Source: Stictocephala bisonia
Lineage: Eukaryota; Arthropoda; Insecta; Hemiptera; Membracidae
Assembly (NCBI GenBank): GCA_035578905.1
Contig: JAQJVL010001127.1
Coordinates: forward strand, 62,001-126,000
DNA length: 64,000 nt
Direction: 5' to 3'
Shown: positions 12,347-24,010 of the stretch, in pieces
Layout of the letters: each line of letters opens with the position of its first letter
Numbering within the stretch: position 1 is the first letter of the stretch
Translations under genes and position numbers: made by a program
Notes under the pieces: generated by a model
What the model was told of the DNA's origin: nothing
The model's input: the letters and a program-made list of their open reading frames with translations, nothing else
The model's database searches: none

Positions 12347-12502
12347 TATTGAGTCTCAGAGAAACCACTGAGGATGCCACATCACAGTATGGGCGAAACG
12401 TCTGGTCATCTTGTAAATATTGTAGATAGTCCCTTGACGCGGTTGTCACCGGAAACTGTAGATTCTAGTTATGACACCGGCCGCTTAAGCCTAAGTTCTA
12501 AG
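12347..12502 (+). mobile_element. Solo Penelope-like pseudo-LTR fragment
   Basis: Nearly identical to the right pseudo-LTR at 10671-10822, with the same right terminus (CCTAAGTTCTAAG). It is flanked by the 11-bp duplication AATAATTTACA (12336-12346 and 12503-12513). It carries no coding sequence, only the hammerhead-like unit and its flanks. It is a separate insertion event, not debris from the neighbouring element. Confidence 0.8.
12364..12406 (+). ncRNA. Hammerhead-like ribozyme motif in solo pseudo-LTR
   Basis: Third copy of the motif with ACCA/TGGT stem I, CTGAGGA, GAAA and CGTC intact. Confidence 0.55.
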
Positions 12503-12554
12503 AATAATTTACAATTTAAATAAAAACAGGTAAAACCTTTTGAAGTTTACTATG

Positions 12555-12680
12555 GAGCATTGCATATTTTTTATTAAAGGCTTTTAATTTGATGTACAAC
12601 TGAACCTTTACTCTCATTCAAGATTTTCTTCTGACTCCTTGTAGGCAATCTTCCTGATGAGATAAAAACCTGATAATGAC
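12555..12680 (-). repeat. Repeat R3, copy 4 (inverted, diverged)
   Basis: The reverse complement carries GGAGTCAGAA, AAAATCTTGAATGAGAG-like sequence and GTTGTACATCAAATTAAAA. It is the most diverged of the four R3 copies. Confidence 0.5.
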
Positions 12681-12757
12681 TTATAAAACTAGATCTTTAT
12701 AGGTAATATTGATAAAACCAAGTCGCATTGTATTATCAGTAATTGGTAAAAACCTAT

Positions 12758-12930
12758 TAACCAGTTGGCCTATTTTCATGGAACCGTTCCATGACGGCTG
12801 ATCTGAGCTCAATATTGCTATCACGAAACTGTTCCGTGATGGTAACAATACCTTTTAAATATTAAAAAAAATAAACTATTGCATCAAATTGGTAAAAATA
12901 TTAATAAAAACGATCAGTGAAGACAGAAAT
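12758..12930 (+). repeat. Repeat R2, copy 1, left part (interrupted by LINE A)
   Basis: Matches 31240-31420: TTGGCCTATT, an imperfect inverted GGAACCGTTCC/CGTTCCGTG block, GATCTGAGCTCA, and AATATTAATAAAAACGATCAG. The right part of the unit reappears after LINE A at 15387-15430, which places the LINE boundary. Confidence 0.7.
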
Positions 12931-15386
12931 ATATAATACAGAGATATAAGGAAAGATATACCAATTGTACATACGTTTGTTAATTTATTAAGAGAATATA
13001 ACTCATATTGTTTGTTCTCAGAAAATACTCGCAAAAGGGCTTGTATTGACAATGCAATTTCTAATTATAGTAGCTGTGTTAGTGATAAGGGAATTATTAA
13101 AACATCAATGTCTGATCATGATATACTGTGGCTGAAAATAAACAAGAGTAATATATCTTCTGGGTTGGGTATGAGTCACACTGATCAGTCCTACAGATTG
13201 ATTACCCAAACATGTATTCATGCATTGAGGGAGAGATTGGTGACCGAAGGATGGGAGGATATCTATAACAAGCACTTAAATGTTGAATGCACTCTGGATT
13301 TATTTATTAGAAAGCTTGGCTTCTATTACAACAGCTGTTGCCCCATTAAATGTAAAAACACTAGAATTGGTGGTAAAGGTAAAAATAAAAAATGGTTTAC
13401 CCCTGAACTTGCTAAGTTAAGAAATTATGTTATTATGCTTAGAGATAGAGCATCTTTGGGTTTAGAACACAGAGCCTCATTTTTAAGAATTAGACTTTAC
13501 TATAGAAAAGAACTAAAACATGCAAAAATCAAGTATAATGAATCTTATATTCTAAACTCAAACAATAAAGTAAAAGCAGCGTGGCAAGTGATAAAAAGAG
13601 AAACAAATTGTAATAATTTTAGAAATAGAGTTACCCCATCCATTTCCCCAGATACATTTAATGACTTTTTTCTAAACTGTGCAAATTCTAATGTTGCTAA
13701 GGATAGCCAAGTTAGCGCACTTGACCTGCTCTCTGGCCACCTAGATAGTAGTATAAACAGACCAGTCTTTAGAATGAAGAAACTTAATAGCTCTGATGTA
13801 TGTAAAATTGTTCAATCTTTGAATTCCTCTAAAAGCGAAGACTTTTATGGGTTTTCTAATTTTTTATTAAAAAATATTGCAGATGTAATTATTAATCCCT
13901 TAACTTATATTGTAAATATTATAATTTTCTCAGGTATATTTCCCAATTCTTTAAAAATCTCAAAAACAGTACCCATTTATAAAAAAGATGACAAAAACTG
14001 TCCATCTAATTACAGACCAATTTCTCTGGTGCCAGTTATTGGAAAGGTAATTGAGGTGGCAATAAAAAATCAACTGTTATGTTATTTTGATGAACATAAC
14101 TTATTAAGTACATCTCAGTTTGGGTTTTTACCAGGGAGATGTACAGTCAATGCAGTAGAAGAGCTTGTCAATAAAGTTTTTTATGCTTTTGAAAATAGAC
14201 TAGTCGTAAGTGCATCACTAATAGATTTATGTAAGGCCTTTGATAATGTGGACCACAATATTGTGGTTCAAAAATTAAAGTTCTATGGCCTTGATAATAC
14301 TGAGCTCAAACTTATTGAATCATATCTAAGCAATAGAAAACAGATGGTAATAGTCGGTAAGCAGAAATCTGAACTCAAAGAAATTAAATTTGGTGTGCCC
14401 CAGGGCTCTGTCCTGGGCCCTTTCCTGTTTTTAGTTGTAATCAATGACTTGCCATGTTATCTAAAAAATACTATTTTATACGCAGATGACTCAACATTTT
14501 TAAGTGTCGATTCAAATCTTGTAAATTCTCAACTAAAAGTCAAAGAGGATGTGGAGAAGGCTAATATTTGGTTCACAGCAAATAACTTAGTAATTAACAA
14601 TAAAAAATCAGAAAACATCAATTTTAGTCTAAAGATGCCTACCAGCGACTGCACATCAGACTGTTAGGAATAAATATTGATAGCAAACTCAACTGGAACA
14701 CTCATACAAACAACATTATAACCAGACTTTCTAGGATAATTTTTCTGATACGTAAGTTAAGATCTTGTGTCAGCCTGAATTTATTATTAACTTCATATTT
14801 TGCCTTTTTCCATCCCCTACTTCTTTATGGAGTAAAATTATGGGGCAACAGCCAAGGATCCTCCCAAGTATTTCGATGCCAAAAAAAAGCTGTTAGAGCA
14901 ATTGTTGGAGTCGGTAGTAGGGAAAGCTGCGGTAGTATTTTCAAGCAGCTTCAAATTTTAACTTTACCTAGTTTGTTTATTTTCTCCAATTTAGTTTTTG
15001 TAAAGGAAAACTTAACAAGCTTCACTCAACGTCTTGACACTCATAGTTATGGGACCAGAAATCTGGACAAATTAAATTTACCCCAGTTTAGATTGAGTAA
15101 AAGTAGTAATAGCCATTTATATCTTCAAATTAAAATGTTTAATAAATTGCCTCTTACAGCCAGAGATGTAACTCTAAGTAAATTTAAGGCAGTAATTAAG
15201 GCTTGGCTTATTTCAAAGGCTTTTTACAAAATAGATGATTTCTTGGATCACAACTGTTTAGATTTAATATTTTAGTATGTAAATTTGTGATGTGAAATGT
15301 TTTTATGTATGTATAATTGACGAAGTCTATTGTTATATTGTGTTTTAACTTAATGACAAATAAAGTTCTTGATTCTTGATTCTTGA
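12931..15386 (+). mobile_element. LINE A: 5'-truncated CR1-like non-LTR retrotransposon
   Basis: Begins inside the endonuclease domain and runs to a 3' tail of repeated TTCTTGAT units after an AATAAA signal. Its insertion point splits repeat R2, with GAAATA present at both junctions. It encodes the end of an AP endonuclease and a reverse transcriptase, with one frameshift. It is related to but distinct from LINE B. Clade assignment to the CR1-like group is inferred from RT motifs and the microsatellite tail. Confidence 0.85.
12937..15275 (+). pseudogene. LINE A ORF2: endonuclease end plus reverse transcriptase
   Basis: The frame is open from 12937. It first shows the last part of an AP-type endonuclease, ending in SDHD, then a linker, then a reverse transcriptase with YRPISLVP, QFGFLPGR, DLCKAFDNVDH, GVPQGSVLGP and the catalytic YADDST. 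The frame breaks between about 14630 and 14667 (stop at 14665-14667). The thumb and C-terminal region continue in another frame, from LLGINIDSKLNW at 14661 to the stop at 15275. Catalytic aspartates are kept, so loss of function comes from 5' truncation and one frameshift. Confidence 0.88.
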
Positions 15387-15440
15387 AATACGGTAAACAA
15401 ATATATGAGCCACCACTTGTATCGTTTTATAACCTAAAAA
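15387..15440 (+). repeat. Repeat R2, copy 1, right part
   Basis: GAAATACGGTAAA followed by GAGCCACCACTTGTATC matches 31406-31440, completing the R2 unit interrupted by LINE A. Confidence 0.65.
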
Positions 15441-17085
15441 TAAATCGCCAATATTACTCGCCAAACTACAGTGTTTGCGAGCTAAACAACGATGTGAATG
15501 GCAATAATAACAAACTTATTGTTACTCTATGTACTTCAATATTGCTTTCTGTTCCTTGTCAGCTTTGTAACAATCAGGTGGTTTGTTTTACAATCAAAAT
15601 TAGCTTTCAGTTTGTAATTGTAATCATAAGCAGTGCGAATATTTTGTTATTTAGTCATGGCAGAACCATGACTAAAGGATTACCATTAGTGTAAGTTTCT
15701 CTTTTTATTATATTTGTATAATATAAAGTTTGTCTTATAATTAATTTCAAATACTTAAATTCTACATATTTATTAATATAAATATATTATAAATTTAACT
15801 CCTACTCAAGTTTTATCTTCCTGTAGTTCTAAATAAACATTCTTTTGTATTTTTGGATAAAGTCAAAATGAAGAATTTTACATTGGTTAGAAAAATTTTT
15901 TGTGATGATTTAAAAATATTATTTATAAAATATAATACTTTCTTGTAGAGAATTAAATTGTCAACAAAACTAAAGCAACTTAGTAATGATTTTTAATTGT
16001 TTACTAAAAAAATATACACATTCTTTCAAAATTTATAAAAATAAAACTAAAAAACTTTAATTTTTAATATTATTATGTTTTAATTATTTTTTAGGTACAC
16101 ATAAACTACAGTATATATTTTTGAAGCCTGTTTCATTATACAAATGTTTGCTCTAATTTTAAAATTGTATTTTTTATTAATTTTTTTGTCAAGTGCATCA
16201 TTAATAATTGCTTCAGTTTTTGGAATAACACATGGGCAGAAAAAATTAACTAAACACTACTGTATTACTTGTAATACAAAATGAGTGAACATTTATATAT
16301 GTAAGTTAGTGATTGTGTTGTTTTGTTTAAAAATTTTGGGTGGATGTCTGCTTTTGACTTTGTATTTTACTCATAGATTTATTTGGCTAACATTTTTCAT
16401 TTCCATAGCTAAATGGCTAAACTTTGTTTCAAATTGTTCAACATTTCAAGTCATCAGCTACTTAAATCAGTCCAGGAATATGTTTACATTCATAAATTCA
16501 AGAAAGTAGTTGATTGTAAATGTTCAATCAACTATAACTCTTCATGCACATTTAATATTTTAAAATTAAGATGTAAATAGTGTATTACAAACAAGTTCAG
16601 TCCCTCTACCATTAATGGTTGTGGTTGGCAACTTTTCCATATTGATTTACCTACGCAAGTGCGTTTAATGGCCTTAATAGACATTTCCTCCCCTGAGATT
16701 GTTCACTGTGTGGTCCACTCTACTGCCACATAGACACCCACTTGTCAGGATTGTGTTTAACAAAAGTTTTTTAAAAACGAAAGTTGTGCTGATCAGGTGT
16801 AGTCAACTTAAAAAAAAAATACTAATAATTATAATCATTTTCAAGTTGTGAATGAAATTTTAAAAGTTGACAGAAATTTTTTTTAAATTACAGTATGTAT
16901 TTATTTTAGTGGTTTACTTCATAAATAATTACAAGAAATGAAAATATGGTAGTGATTCATAAATGACTTTCTAACTTTCATAATTTATATAAATTGTTTC
17001 AAAGAACCTACAGAGCCTATTTTTTTTTTAAACAAAAATCTTACAGTTACTTACCTTAAAGTAAAGATGTTCTATATACACATAA
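15441..17085. other. Non-coding intronic stretch
   Basis: AT-rich with short ORFs of no recognisable family (15383-15694, 16285-16509). Nothing named. Confidence 0.4.
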
Positions 17086-17089
17086 CTTC

Positions 17090-17420
17090 TGTTGCTTATT
17101 CTGCACTTATACTATCTGTACATTTTCATTCCATCTTGCTATAGCATAGCAGGTGTAATTCGCTCAATGGTGGTGTAAGTTTTATCTCTGGGCTCAGGTA
17201 GAGAAGGTAACAAAAGATTTATAAATACAATATCAATAATGAATCATCATAGGGAAAAATCAAAGGGTTTCAAGTCTGGGTAATGTTGGGGCTCTGCAAT
17301 TGGCACATTAAAGCCAATCCATTGACCTGGAAAATGTCGATGGAAAGTTTTCTAATGTCTTACTGAGTGAGTATCCTGTTTCTACAAACATTTGTGCCAC
17401 TCATTAAACTGTGGGCCTGC
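17090..17420 (-). pseudogene. Relic of a DDE transposase (Tc1/mariner-like) C-terminus
   Basis: On the - strand, 17270-17350 reads as an arginine/proline stretch, then WIGFNVPIAEP, then HYPDLKPFDF. This resembles the WIGRxGPxxWP...SPDLTPLDFFLWG segment before the last catalytic residue in many insect DDE transposases. Stops and frameshifts surround it and no full ORF remains. Confidence 0.45.
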
Positions 17421-18735
17421 TAGGAGGGCCTTTAGGCATACTTGTTACAGAAATTTCATTTAATTTTTGTTACCAACTCATTCTTCAAACCAATACACAC
17501 CGTTAACACATTCAGGTTCAGTAAAGACAGTAATTTAAAATACAACTGCTGCTAGACTCGTTACGTTCCATTGAGCCACGCTAGCCTCTTCTATGTGACA
17601 GCTCTGTATCTTCTCTATAGAAATTTATTTAAAATTTCAATGTTGTAAAGTATTTTTGGAATTACTGTATTGAAACCAAAGTAAAGAAATCATAAACAAT
17701 CGCAAATAAATCAATCAAAATAAATCAATGGTAAAAATAATTAAAGACATTTTCGGTTGTTTTAATATTTAAACTTCACACATATTATACCTTCTGAAAG
17801 ATAGCTGCAATTTTCATTATTAAAAATTGTGGTGTTGGATTTGATGTAAAAATTATACTGTATTTAGTAATATTCTAAACATAAAGCATAACCCCCTTTT
17901 TGTTACAAACATGTCAACTTAACATTAATTTATTAAAAATAATGTCCAAGGTATGATCTTTACCATAAATTTTATAGATATTATTTTTTTACTCTTTGAA
18001 ATACAAACTAGGTCTATTAAGCTTACCAGTATCAAATCACTTTTAGTTGCCTTAATAACATGTAGTAATTGACAATTTCATCATCTTAGTGTACTTGCGA
18101 TATTGAATTCGCTCATCTGTAAATTTAGGTTAACCAATCTATTAAAGGTAAACAATAGAAAACTATATAAGATTACCTGAAACTCAAAAAGTCTGCAATG
18201 TTTGATTGTAAAAGTTCATCAAATAATGAAACGGATGCTTGAGAAGCCAAGTATACAATTCTTGTTTGAATGTTTTAAATGGAATAATATTTATTTACTA
18301 TTCAACAAAATTATAAACTTTTATAGTTTTGCATAAGTAATGTAAATCTATTTAAGTTGTTTTTCCTTATTTTATTATAACTACGGATAGCGTGTTGAAA
18401 ATATAATAGTTTTGGACAATCTCAAATGATGATAGTTAAATCAAATATATACAAATTAATGATGATTTGTATTTGCAAACTGGTGAACAACGGTTTAAAA
18501 AAATCTTTTAGACATGAATGACTGAAATTTATCATTACTATTTTTGTAAGAATCATTTCTGTATTCTTGAACAGTTACCAAACAAGATTAATTTATACCT
18601 AAAGATGTATTGAAAATAAGAAAAACTTGCTGTTTCTGGTAATTTTGTAGCAAAATATCATGTAACTTTTTAAAGAGATAAACTACACATTTGCATTACA
18701 CTTTTAAGTTGCCTAGGAATTTTATGGAACTAATA
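17421..18735. other. Non-coding intronic stretch
   Basis: No gene or named repeat seen. Confidence 0.4.
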
Positions 18736-18739
18736 CAGT

Positions 18740-19270
18740 TGGTAGAAAGAGAACTAGAATTCAATGTTTCAGGTAGAAAATGTTTGGTTTTATTAGAATT
18801 TTGCAAAAGCCACTTGAGTAAAACCAGTCAAAAGCATTTTTTAAGGGTCTTGTTGGCCAAAGTTTCAAGTTTATTGGAAACTTTAATAACATTTATTAAG
18901 GTTGTATCAGCCATGTAAAGAATAGTTTTTGAGTTAACAAAAAGAAACAGTTTACTTTGATACTTTAAGAAAAGAATGGGACTTTAAACAGAGCCCTGTG
19001 GAATACCCCATTCCGCTATGACTTAATTAGACCATTTACTTTTTATATTGACAGGTTTTCTTACAATCCGTAAGATATGATTTAACAAATTGTAAAGACA
19101 GATCAGAGAATCCATAATATGCCAATTTTGTAAAGGTAATTTTACCCTCATCATCATCAAATGCCTTGCTCAAGTTACAGAAGGTGCCCTGAGCTAAGAT
19201 CTTGTTCTCAAAACAATAATTTACCTGTCAGATTAAGGCATTTAAACTCGACCCCCTTTTTAGAACTGAA
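18740..19270 (-). pseudogene. Decayed LINE reverse transcriptase fragment
   Basis: Reading the - strand, 19190-19120 gives CNLSKAFDDDEG (the LSKAFD motif A region). It continues with LAYYGFSDLSLQFVKSYL, then GIPQGS near 19005, then a degraded YMADTT in the YADDT position near 18905, and a WFYSSGF helix. Motif order matches CR1-like reverse transcriptases. Several stops and an inserted residue in the catalytic motif show it is dead. Confidence 0.65.
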
Positions 19271-20120
19271 TTGTGATTGATTAAGAATATTGTTGGTTTC
19301 TAACAATAATAATAATTAAATTATTAGTGCGTAAATAATAATTCAACTATTTGCCCAAAACAGGAATTAAAGAAATTTTTCTGTGGTCTGCGACTTATCC
19401 TTGGATCAGTTTTGATAGTTTGGGCAAATACTAAACATTTTTAATAGATCTGAAAACCCCCATTTTTGAGAACATGATTTATACCGATTGCCATAAGTCA
19501 GCAATATTCATCCAAATTTTCAACATATTATTAGAGATGTTATATTAATCAATATTATTAGAAGTGTTCTTTATAGTTACACTCAGTACATCACTTGGAG
19601 TAACTGTAGTCCAATTAAAAAGCACAAGATTTATCAATGTTACCAGCATAAACATAATTGAAATAACTTGCGTTAGATTTATTTTGTGTATGCGTGTGTG
19701 TTTTTTTTTATTTCTCTAAGTGAATCATCAAATTAATTATAGTATACATCAGATATTGGGGTTATCATGTTTAATTTTTAGGGTGTTGGCTTTAATTACC
19801 TTTCCTGCTATAATATTTATTTTACTAGTTTCAGTATATTTCGCATTAATAAAAAAGTTTAGCTTCATCAATAGATTTTTGTAACAATATTTTATTTATC
19901 CATCTAAATTATCGATCTTTAGACTTGAGCTGTTGATGTCCCATTTTAATAATTAAAAAAAATATAAACATGTTCTTCATTTTGGCTAGTTCATCTGTAA
20001 GCCTGTCTTGTTTATATTTGTTCTTGTTTGATGACCTAATATTGTTTTACTGTTAAAATGCAACTGTGATGGTTTATGAAATCAACTAATATGTTAAGTA
20101 TATCAAAACCAAGTTGATAA
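19271..20120. other. Non-coding intronic stretch
   Basis: AT-rich, short ORFs only; nothing identified. Confidence 0.4.
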
Positions 20121-20124
20121 TTAC

Positions 20125-20430
20125 TGGCTTACCAAGTCGATCACGGGTACTACCCAAGTCGATCATGAGTGGCTACCCTATTTAATCACAGTGGTTACAT
20201 AAGTTGATAATGGGAGCTACCCAAGTTAATCATGGGTGACTACCCAAGTTGACCATGGTTGGCTACCCACGTTGATTACGAGTGGATACCCAAGTTGATG
20301 CTACCCAAGTTGATCGCGGATGGATATTAAGTTTGATCACGGGAGCTACCCAAGGTGATCACAGGTGGCTCTTCAAATTGATCATGGGTTTCTAATCAAG
20401 TTGATATCGGTTGCTACCTAATTTAATAAC
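20125..20430 (+). repeat. Minisatellite, about 23-bp unit
   Basis: About a dozen diverged head-to-tail copies of a unit close to GCTACCCAAGTTGATCACGG. Unit length varies slightly, with one clearly shortened copy near 20295-20310. There are no spacers of constant length or differing sequence, so it is not CRISPR-like. It lies 200 bp before a MAST exon. Confidence 0.8.
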
Positions 20431-20621
20431 TTGTGGATAAGTTGGTTTTACCAAAGAGGAAGTGAATAAAACAAACAGAATTAGAATTTACTCTAGTATT
20501 TTTTTTTATTTCTTTAGTTATTATGTTTATGAAATGACTTAACACTAGAATAATTGGAGTATGCCAATTGTCAGATAACTATAACTGTTCATTCTTTTAA
20601 TATGTATGTACTTTTTTTTAG

Positions 20622-20688
20622 TTGGTAGTCCTCTTGAAAGCCCAAGAATGTCTCCGAGCCAGCACTTTCCTTTTGCTCCAATAAAAAG
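20622..20688 (+). CDS. MAST: MAST kinase gene, exon (SPLESP motif)
   Basis: The exon starts after a T-rich tract ending in TTAG and completes a Val codon split across the 12-kb intron. It encodes VGSPLESPRMSPSQHFPFAP, then IK and two bases of the next codon. The SPLxSPR...HFxFAP pattern is diagnostic of the MAST N-terminal region just before the pre-kinase domain. The donor GT is at 20689-20690 and the exon ends in phase 2. At 67 bp it is a small exon. Confidence 0.9.
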
Positions 20689-21462
20689 GTAATTTAATAT
20701 ATATATTCATGTTCACTTAACCCTTTTACATTTCAGTGGCAATGTCTTGTTCAGTTAGCCTGCCGTATCTTATATGATAGTACTGGGCAAACTAATTTAC
20801 ATAATAGCCAAAAATAAAAGTTAAAAAAAGGACATATTTTTTATAAAAAATTACCATCAAATGTGAAAACCCTTATAAAAAATGTTATTGAGTAAAGACA
20901 TTTATTTTCAGCTTCAAATTACAGCTATTTAGCTGTATGTATTGTTTGAAAAATAGTGGCACTACCTCAAGTAAAATGAAAAATATAAGAAACATTATTC
21001 AAACAAAAAATATTAAAAAGTTACTTGTCTGAAATTTTTATGGTTTTATGCTAGATTAATTATGATGTATAACTGTATATTTGGTCATGAAAAAATCAAA
21101 TATTCAGGTACAATACAACCTCGGGCTTGTGGCGTCAGGTCAAGTCGTATACGTTTAAAGCTAGATAACACATAAGTCACAAAAAACAGACTCAATAACT
21201 CACATGGGATGGTAAGCAAAAGTGGAGCACCATTTTATGCATTTCATGCATTACTAAATGTGAAGGCATGGCAAAATTTGACGAGACAAACACGACCAAT
21301 TTCTTATTTTCGAAATCTTGTGTGTCTCATAAGAAATACAGTTTTTAAACTGTGTTTTACTCATTTAAAATTCTAACATCATATGTTAAGTTACTGTATA
21401 GTATTTAGATGAAAACAGTGATTTAGTGATAATTTCAGTGATTTTAAAAGGATGAATAGTAA

Positions 21463-22885
21463 CTACTATCCGTAACAAAACTTTGGAGACTCGAGTTTGG
21501 ATGACTATAACAACGAAACTAATAAAGCTATGGTGATGGGACTTGTACCAAAATTTTCACAATTTCATTGTGCGTTTATTGATGTAAACCAAAAATTTTT
21601 CATGCAACATTTGCATATTTTTAATGCGTGCTGAACAAAAAAAAATACACGATTTTACACGCCTTTCAACCAAATCTCGACTTTAAAAAATCGCTGAATA
21701 AAAACCCGTGCATGAATCGTTTTGAAACTTTAATACGTGATTGGTTATAGTGTTGATAACGTAATACTAAAATATAAAAATTGTTTGTCCATTAGAAAAA
21801 AAGTTGTTGTAGATTTTGTACAACAACTTTTTCTCAGCAATGACTGATCGGAATAAGTTCAACTTTACACTGTTATACAAAGCTAATTTTACATATTCAA
21901 CTACAAATTGTGATAATCGTTTATAGTCCATCATGTATTTTGTAGCGATTTTTATATGATAGCGTAGCGATGTGCACTCAGCCGTGAGTAACCGACCCCA
22001 CCGATGCGCCTGGTCCGCCGGTATTCGTCCGGAATGCGGAGTTGCCCGGTCAAACTGTCGAACACGGTGAGTCACAGCGGTATGTCCACCACCCTCTACC
22101 CTCCGCAGTAAAAGAATGTCTTGAAACTATGACTGTTGTTTGTGTGTAACCCCCATGACTCATAACCTATACCTCTACATAAGGACATGGTGACACTTAT
22201 TTTCTCCATTCGTCTCTCCTGTAAAATTTTCGATTTTTCTGATAGGCGGTATTGTTTCTCCACTGGCGATTTGGAAAATTAACGCAAGCTTGAGAGCTTC
22301 TCTTGTACGAGCCAGGATGACGGCAGGACTGGCAGCGACTCGGCAACGTCGCAATCCTGCCGAGCTTGTTACTCACGGCTGAGTGCACATTGCTACGCTA
22401 TCAAATACAAATCGCTACAAAATACATGAAGGACTATAAACGATTATCACAATTTGTAGTTGAATATGTAAAATTAGCTTTGTATAACAGTGTAAAGTTG
22501 AACTTATTCCGATCAGTCTTTGCTGAGAAAAAGTTGTTGTACAAAATCCACAACAACTTTTTTTCTAATGGACGAACAATTTTTATATTTTAGTATTACG
22601 TTATCAACACTATAACCAATCACGTATTAAAGTTTCAAAACGATTCATGCACGGGTTTTTATTCAGCGATTTTTTTAAGTCGAGATTTGGTTGAAAGGCG
22701 TGTAAGATCGTGTATTTTTTTTTGTTCGGCACGCATTAAAAATATGCAAATGTTGCATGAAAAATTTTTGGTTTACACAATGAAATTGTGAAAATTTTGG
22801 TACAAGTCCCATCACCATAGCTTTATTAGTTTCGTTGTTATAGTCATCCAAACTCGAGTCTCCAAAGTTTTGTTACGGATAGTAG
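21463..22885. mobile_element. Foldback element with about 520-bp inverted arms
   Basis: Left arm 21463-21992 and right arm 22368-22885 are near-identical inverted copies; the left arm has one 12-bp extra block near 21575-21590. A 375-bp, more GC-rich spacer (21993-22367) separates them. Each arm also has its own hairpin (an AAAGTTGTTGTA type stem near 21800-21835 and 22530-22562). The tips read CTACTATCCGTAAC. No transposase is present and no clean target duplication was found. It resembles foldback or long-TIR non-autonomous DNA transposons; the superfamily is unknown. Confidence 0.8.
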
Positions 22886-23431
22886 ATCCTTTAAATGAAC
22901 GAGAACATGTTTTCACTCTACCACAGTAAACAAAAGACTGAACATCCCAAAGGTGTGTACGTAATGAACTCTTCGACTTCTCAATCTGAGAAATAGCTCT
23001 TTCAGCTGCTCTGTTACAGAAGTAAATAAATTGCCAGCTCTGATTTCGAGTGCATTACACAGAGGCAATTGTTAATACAGGATAAGTTAAAAGAACAGCT
23101 CCTGCAATATTTAAATGCAAAACTCAAACATTTGTGTTAAAGATTTATGATACGGGGAAAATGAACATTTCCACCCAAGTGACATTTTTTTTAATACAAA
23201 AATTATTTTCTTCTGATTTTCTAGCCGGATGACATGGCTTGATGGATAAATCAAGGCTTGATAATCAAGATTGTATTGTAATTTCATTTTTTAAATCAGT
23301 ACAGTTCTATGGGTATTTAAGTATTATAGTATCTAACTTGATAAAAAAACAATCAGTTGATTGGTTGTTTCAAACTAAAAGAATTTTTAAGAGTGTTGTG
23401 TTACATTCAGGAACTATAATCATCTCAACAG
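22886..23431. other. Intronic stretch before MAST exon
   Basis: No repeat or gene recognised. The last bases provide the acceptor CAACAG for the exon at 23432. Confidence 0.45.
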
Positions 23432-23519
23432 CGACTGCCGTGGAGATGGCCGTCGTTGGTCTGTGGCTTCCCTGCCGTCTTCAGGCTATGGTACAACTCC
23501 TGGCAGTTCCAATGTTTCG
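23432..23519 (+). CDS. MAST: MAST kinase gene, exon (DGRRWS...LPSSGYGT motif)
   Basis: The exon begins with the third base of a Ser codon and reads SDCRGDGRRWSVASLPSSGY, then GTTPGSSNVS. The DGRRWSxASLPSSGYGT block is among the most conserved N-terminal MAST signatures; its RRWS has the form of a basophilic kinase site. It ends in phase 0 at a GT donor (23520-23521). The next intron is 12.5 kb and holds hAT and SINE material. Confidence 0.92.
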
Positions 23520-23789
23520 GTAGTACATCTTAATTAGTATTTATATTTTAGCTTAAAGTAATACATATTTTATATAATTCTCTATGAGAAATTCAGCCAT
23601 GGTCACCTCTTTCTAACGTAAAGGTACTGAATGACCTCTCTAGAGTGAACTTGTCCTTCTGTATTCTGTGGGTATTTAATTCAGTAATAACAAGGTTAGG
23701 GCATTGTACTCGGTTGATGAGTTTATGATGTGTCGCTGGGATGTAAATTAACAAAACCAATACTTAATTCCTCTGCTAATATCCAAACC

Positions 23790-24010
23790 ACAAGTTTTAC
23801 ATGCTTAACAAAATATGTAATATCCTAATGTTAATTTTTATTTATTATTGTTGTTTATTATTAATTTTATTTATTATTATTTATTTATTATTATTCTATT
23901 TATTATTTATTATTAATTATTTATTGATGTCACTAGTTTATATAAAGAGTATTCTTGATGATTATAATGCAATTATTGTTAATTGTTCACTACAATAAAG
24001 ATTTGAATTT
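23790..24010 (+). repeat. AT-rich tract and possible LINE 3' tail
   Basis: A (TTA/TTTA)-rich tract at 23825-23925 is followed by CAATAAAGATTTGAATTT near 23993. This resembles the AATAAA-plus-microsatellite ends of LINE A, LINE B and the fragment at 46010-46180. No coding remnant precedes it. The 65-codon ORF here is low complexity. Confidence 0.35.

Noticed and set aside
20125..20430. CRISPR-like array
   Set aside because: Units are contiguous and diverged with no unique spacers, and the DNA is animal; it is a minisatellite.
23801..23998. Hydrophobic 65-codon ORF
   Set aside because: Low-complexity TTA/TTT translation giving Leu/Ile/Tyr runs.
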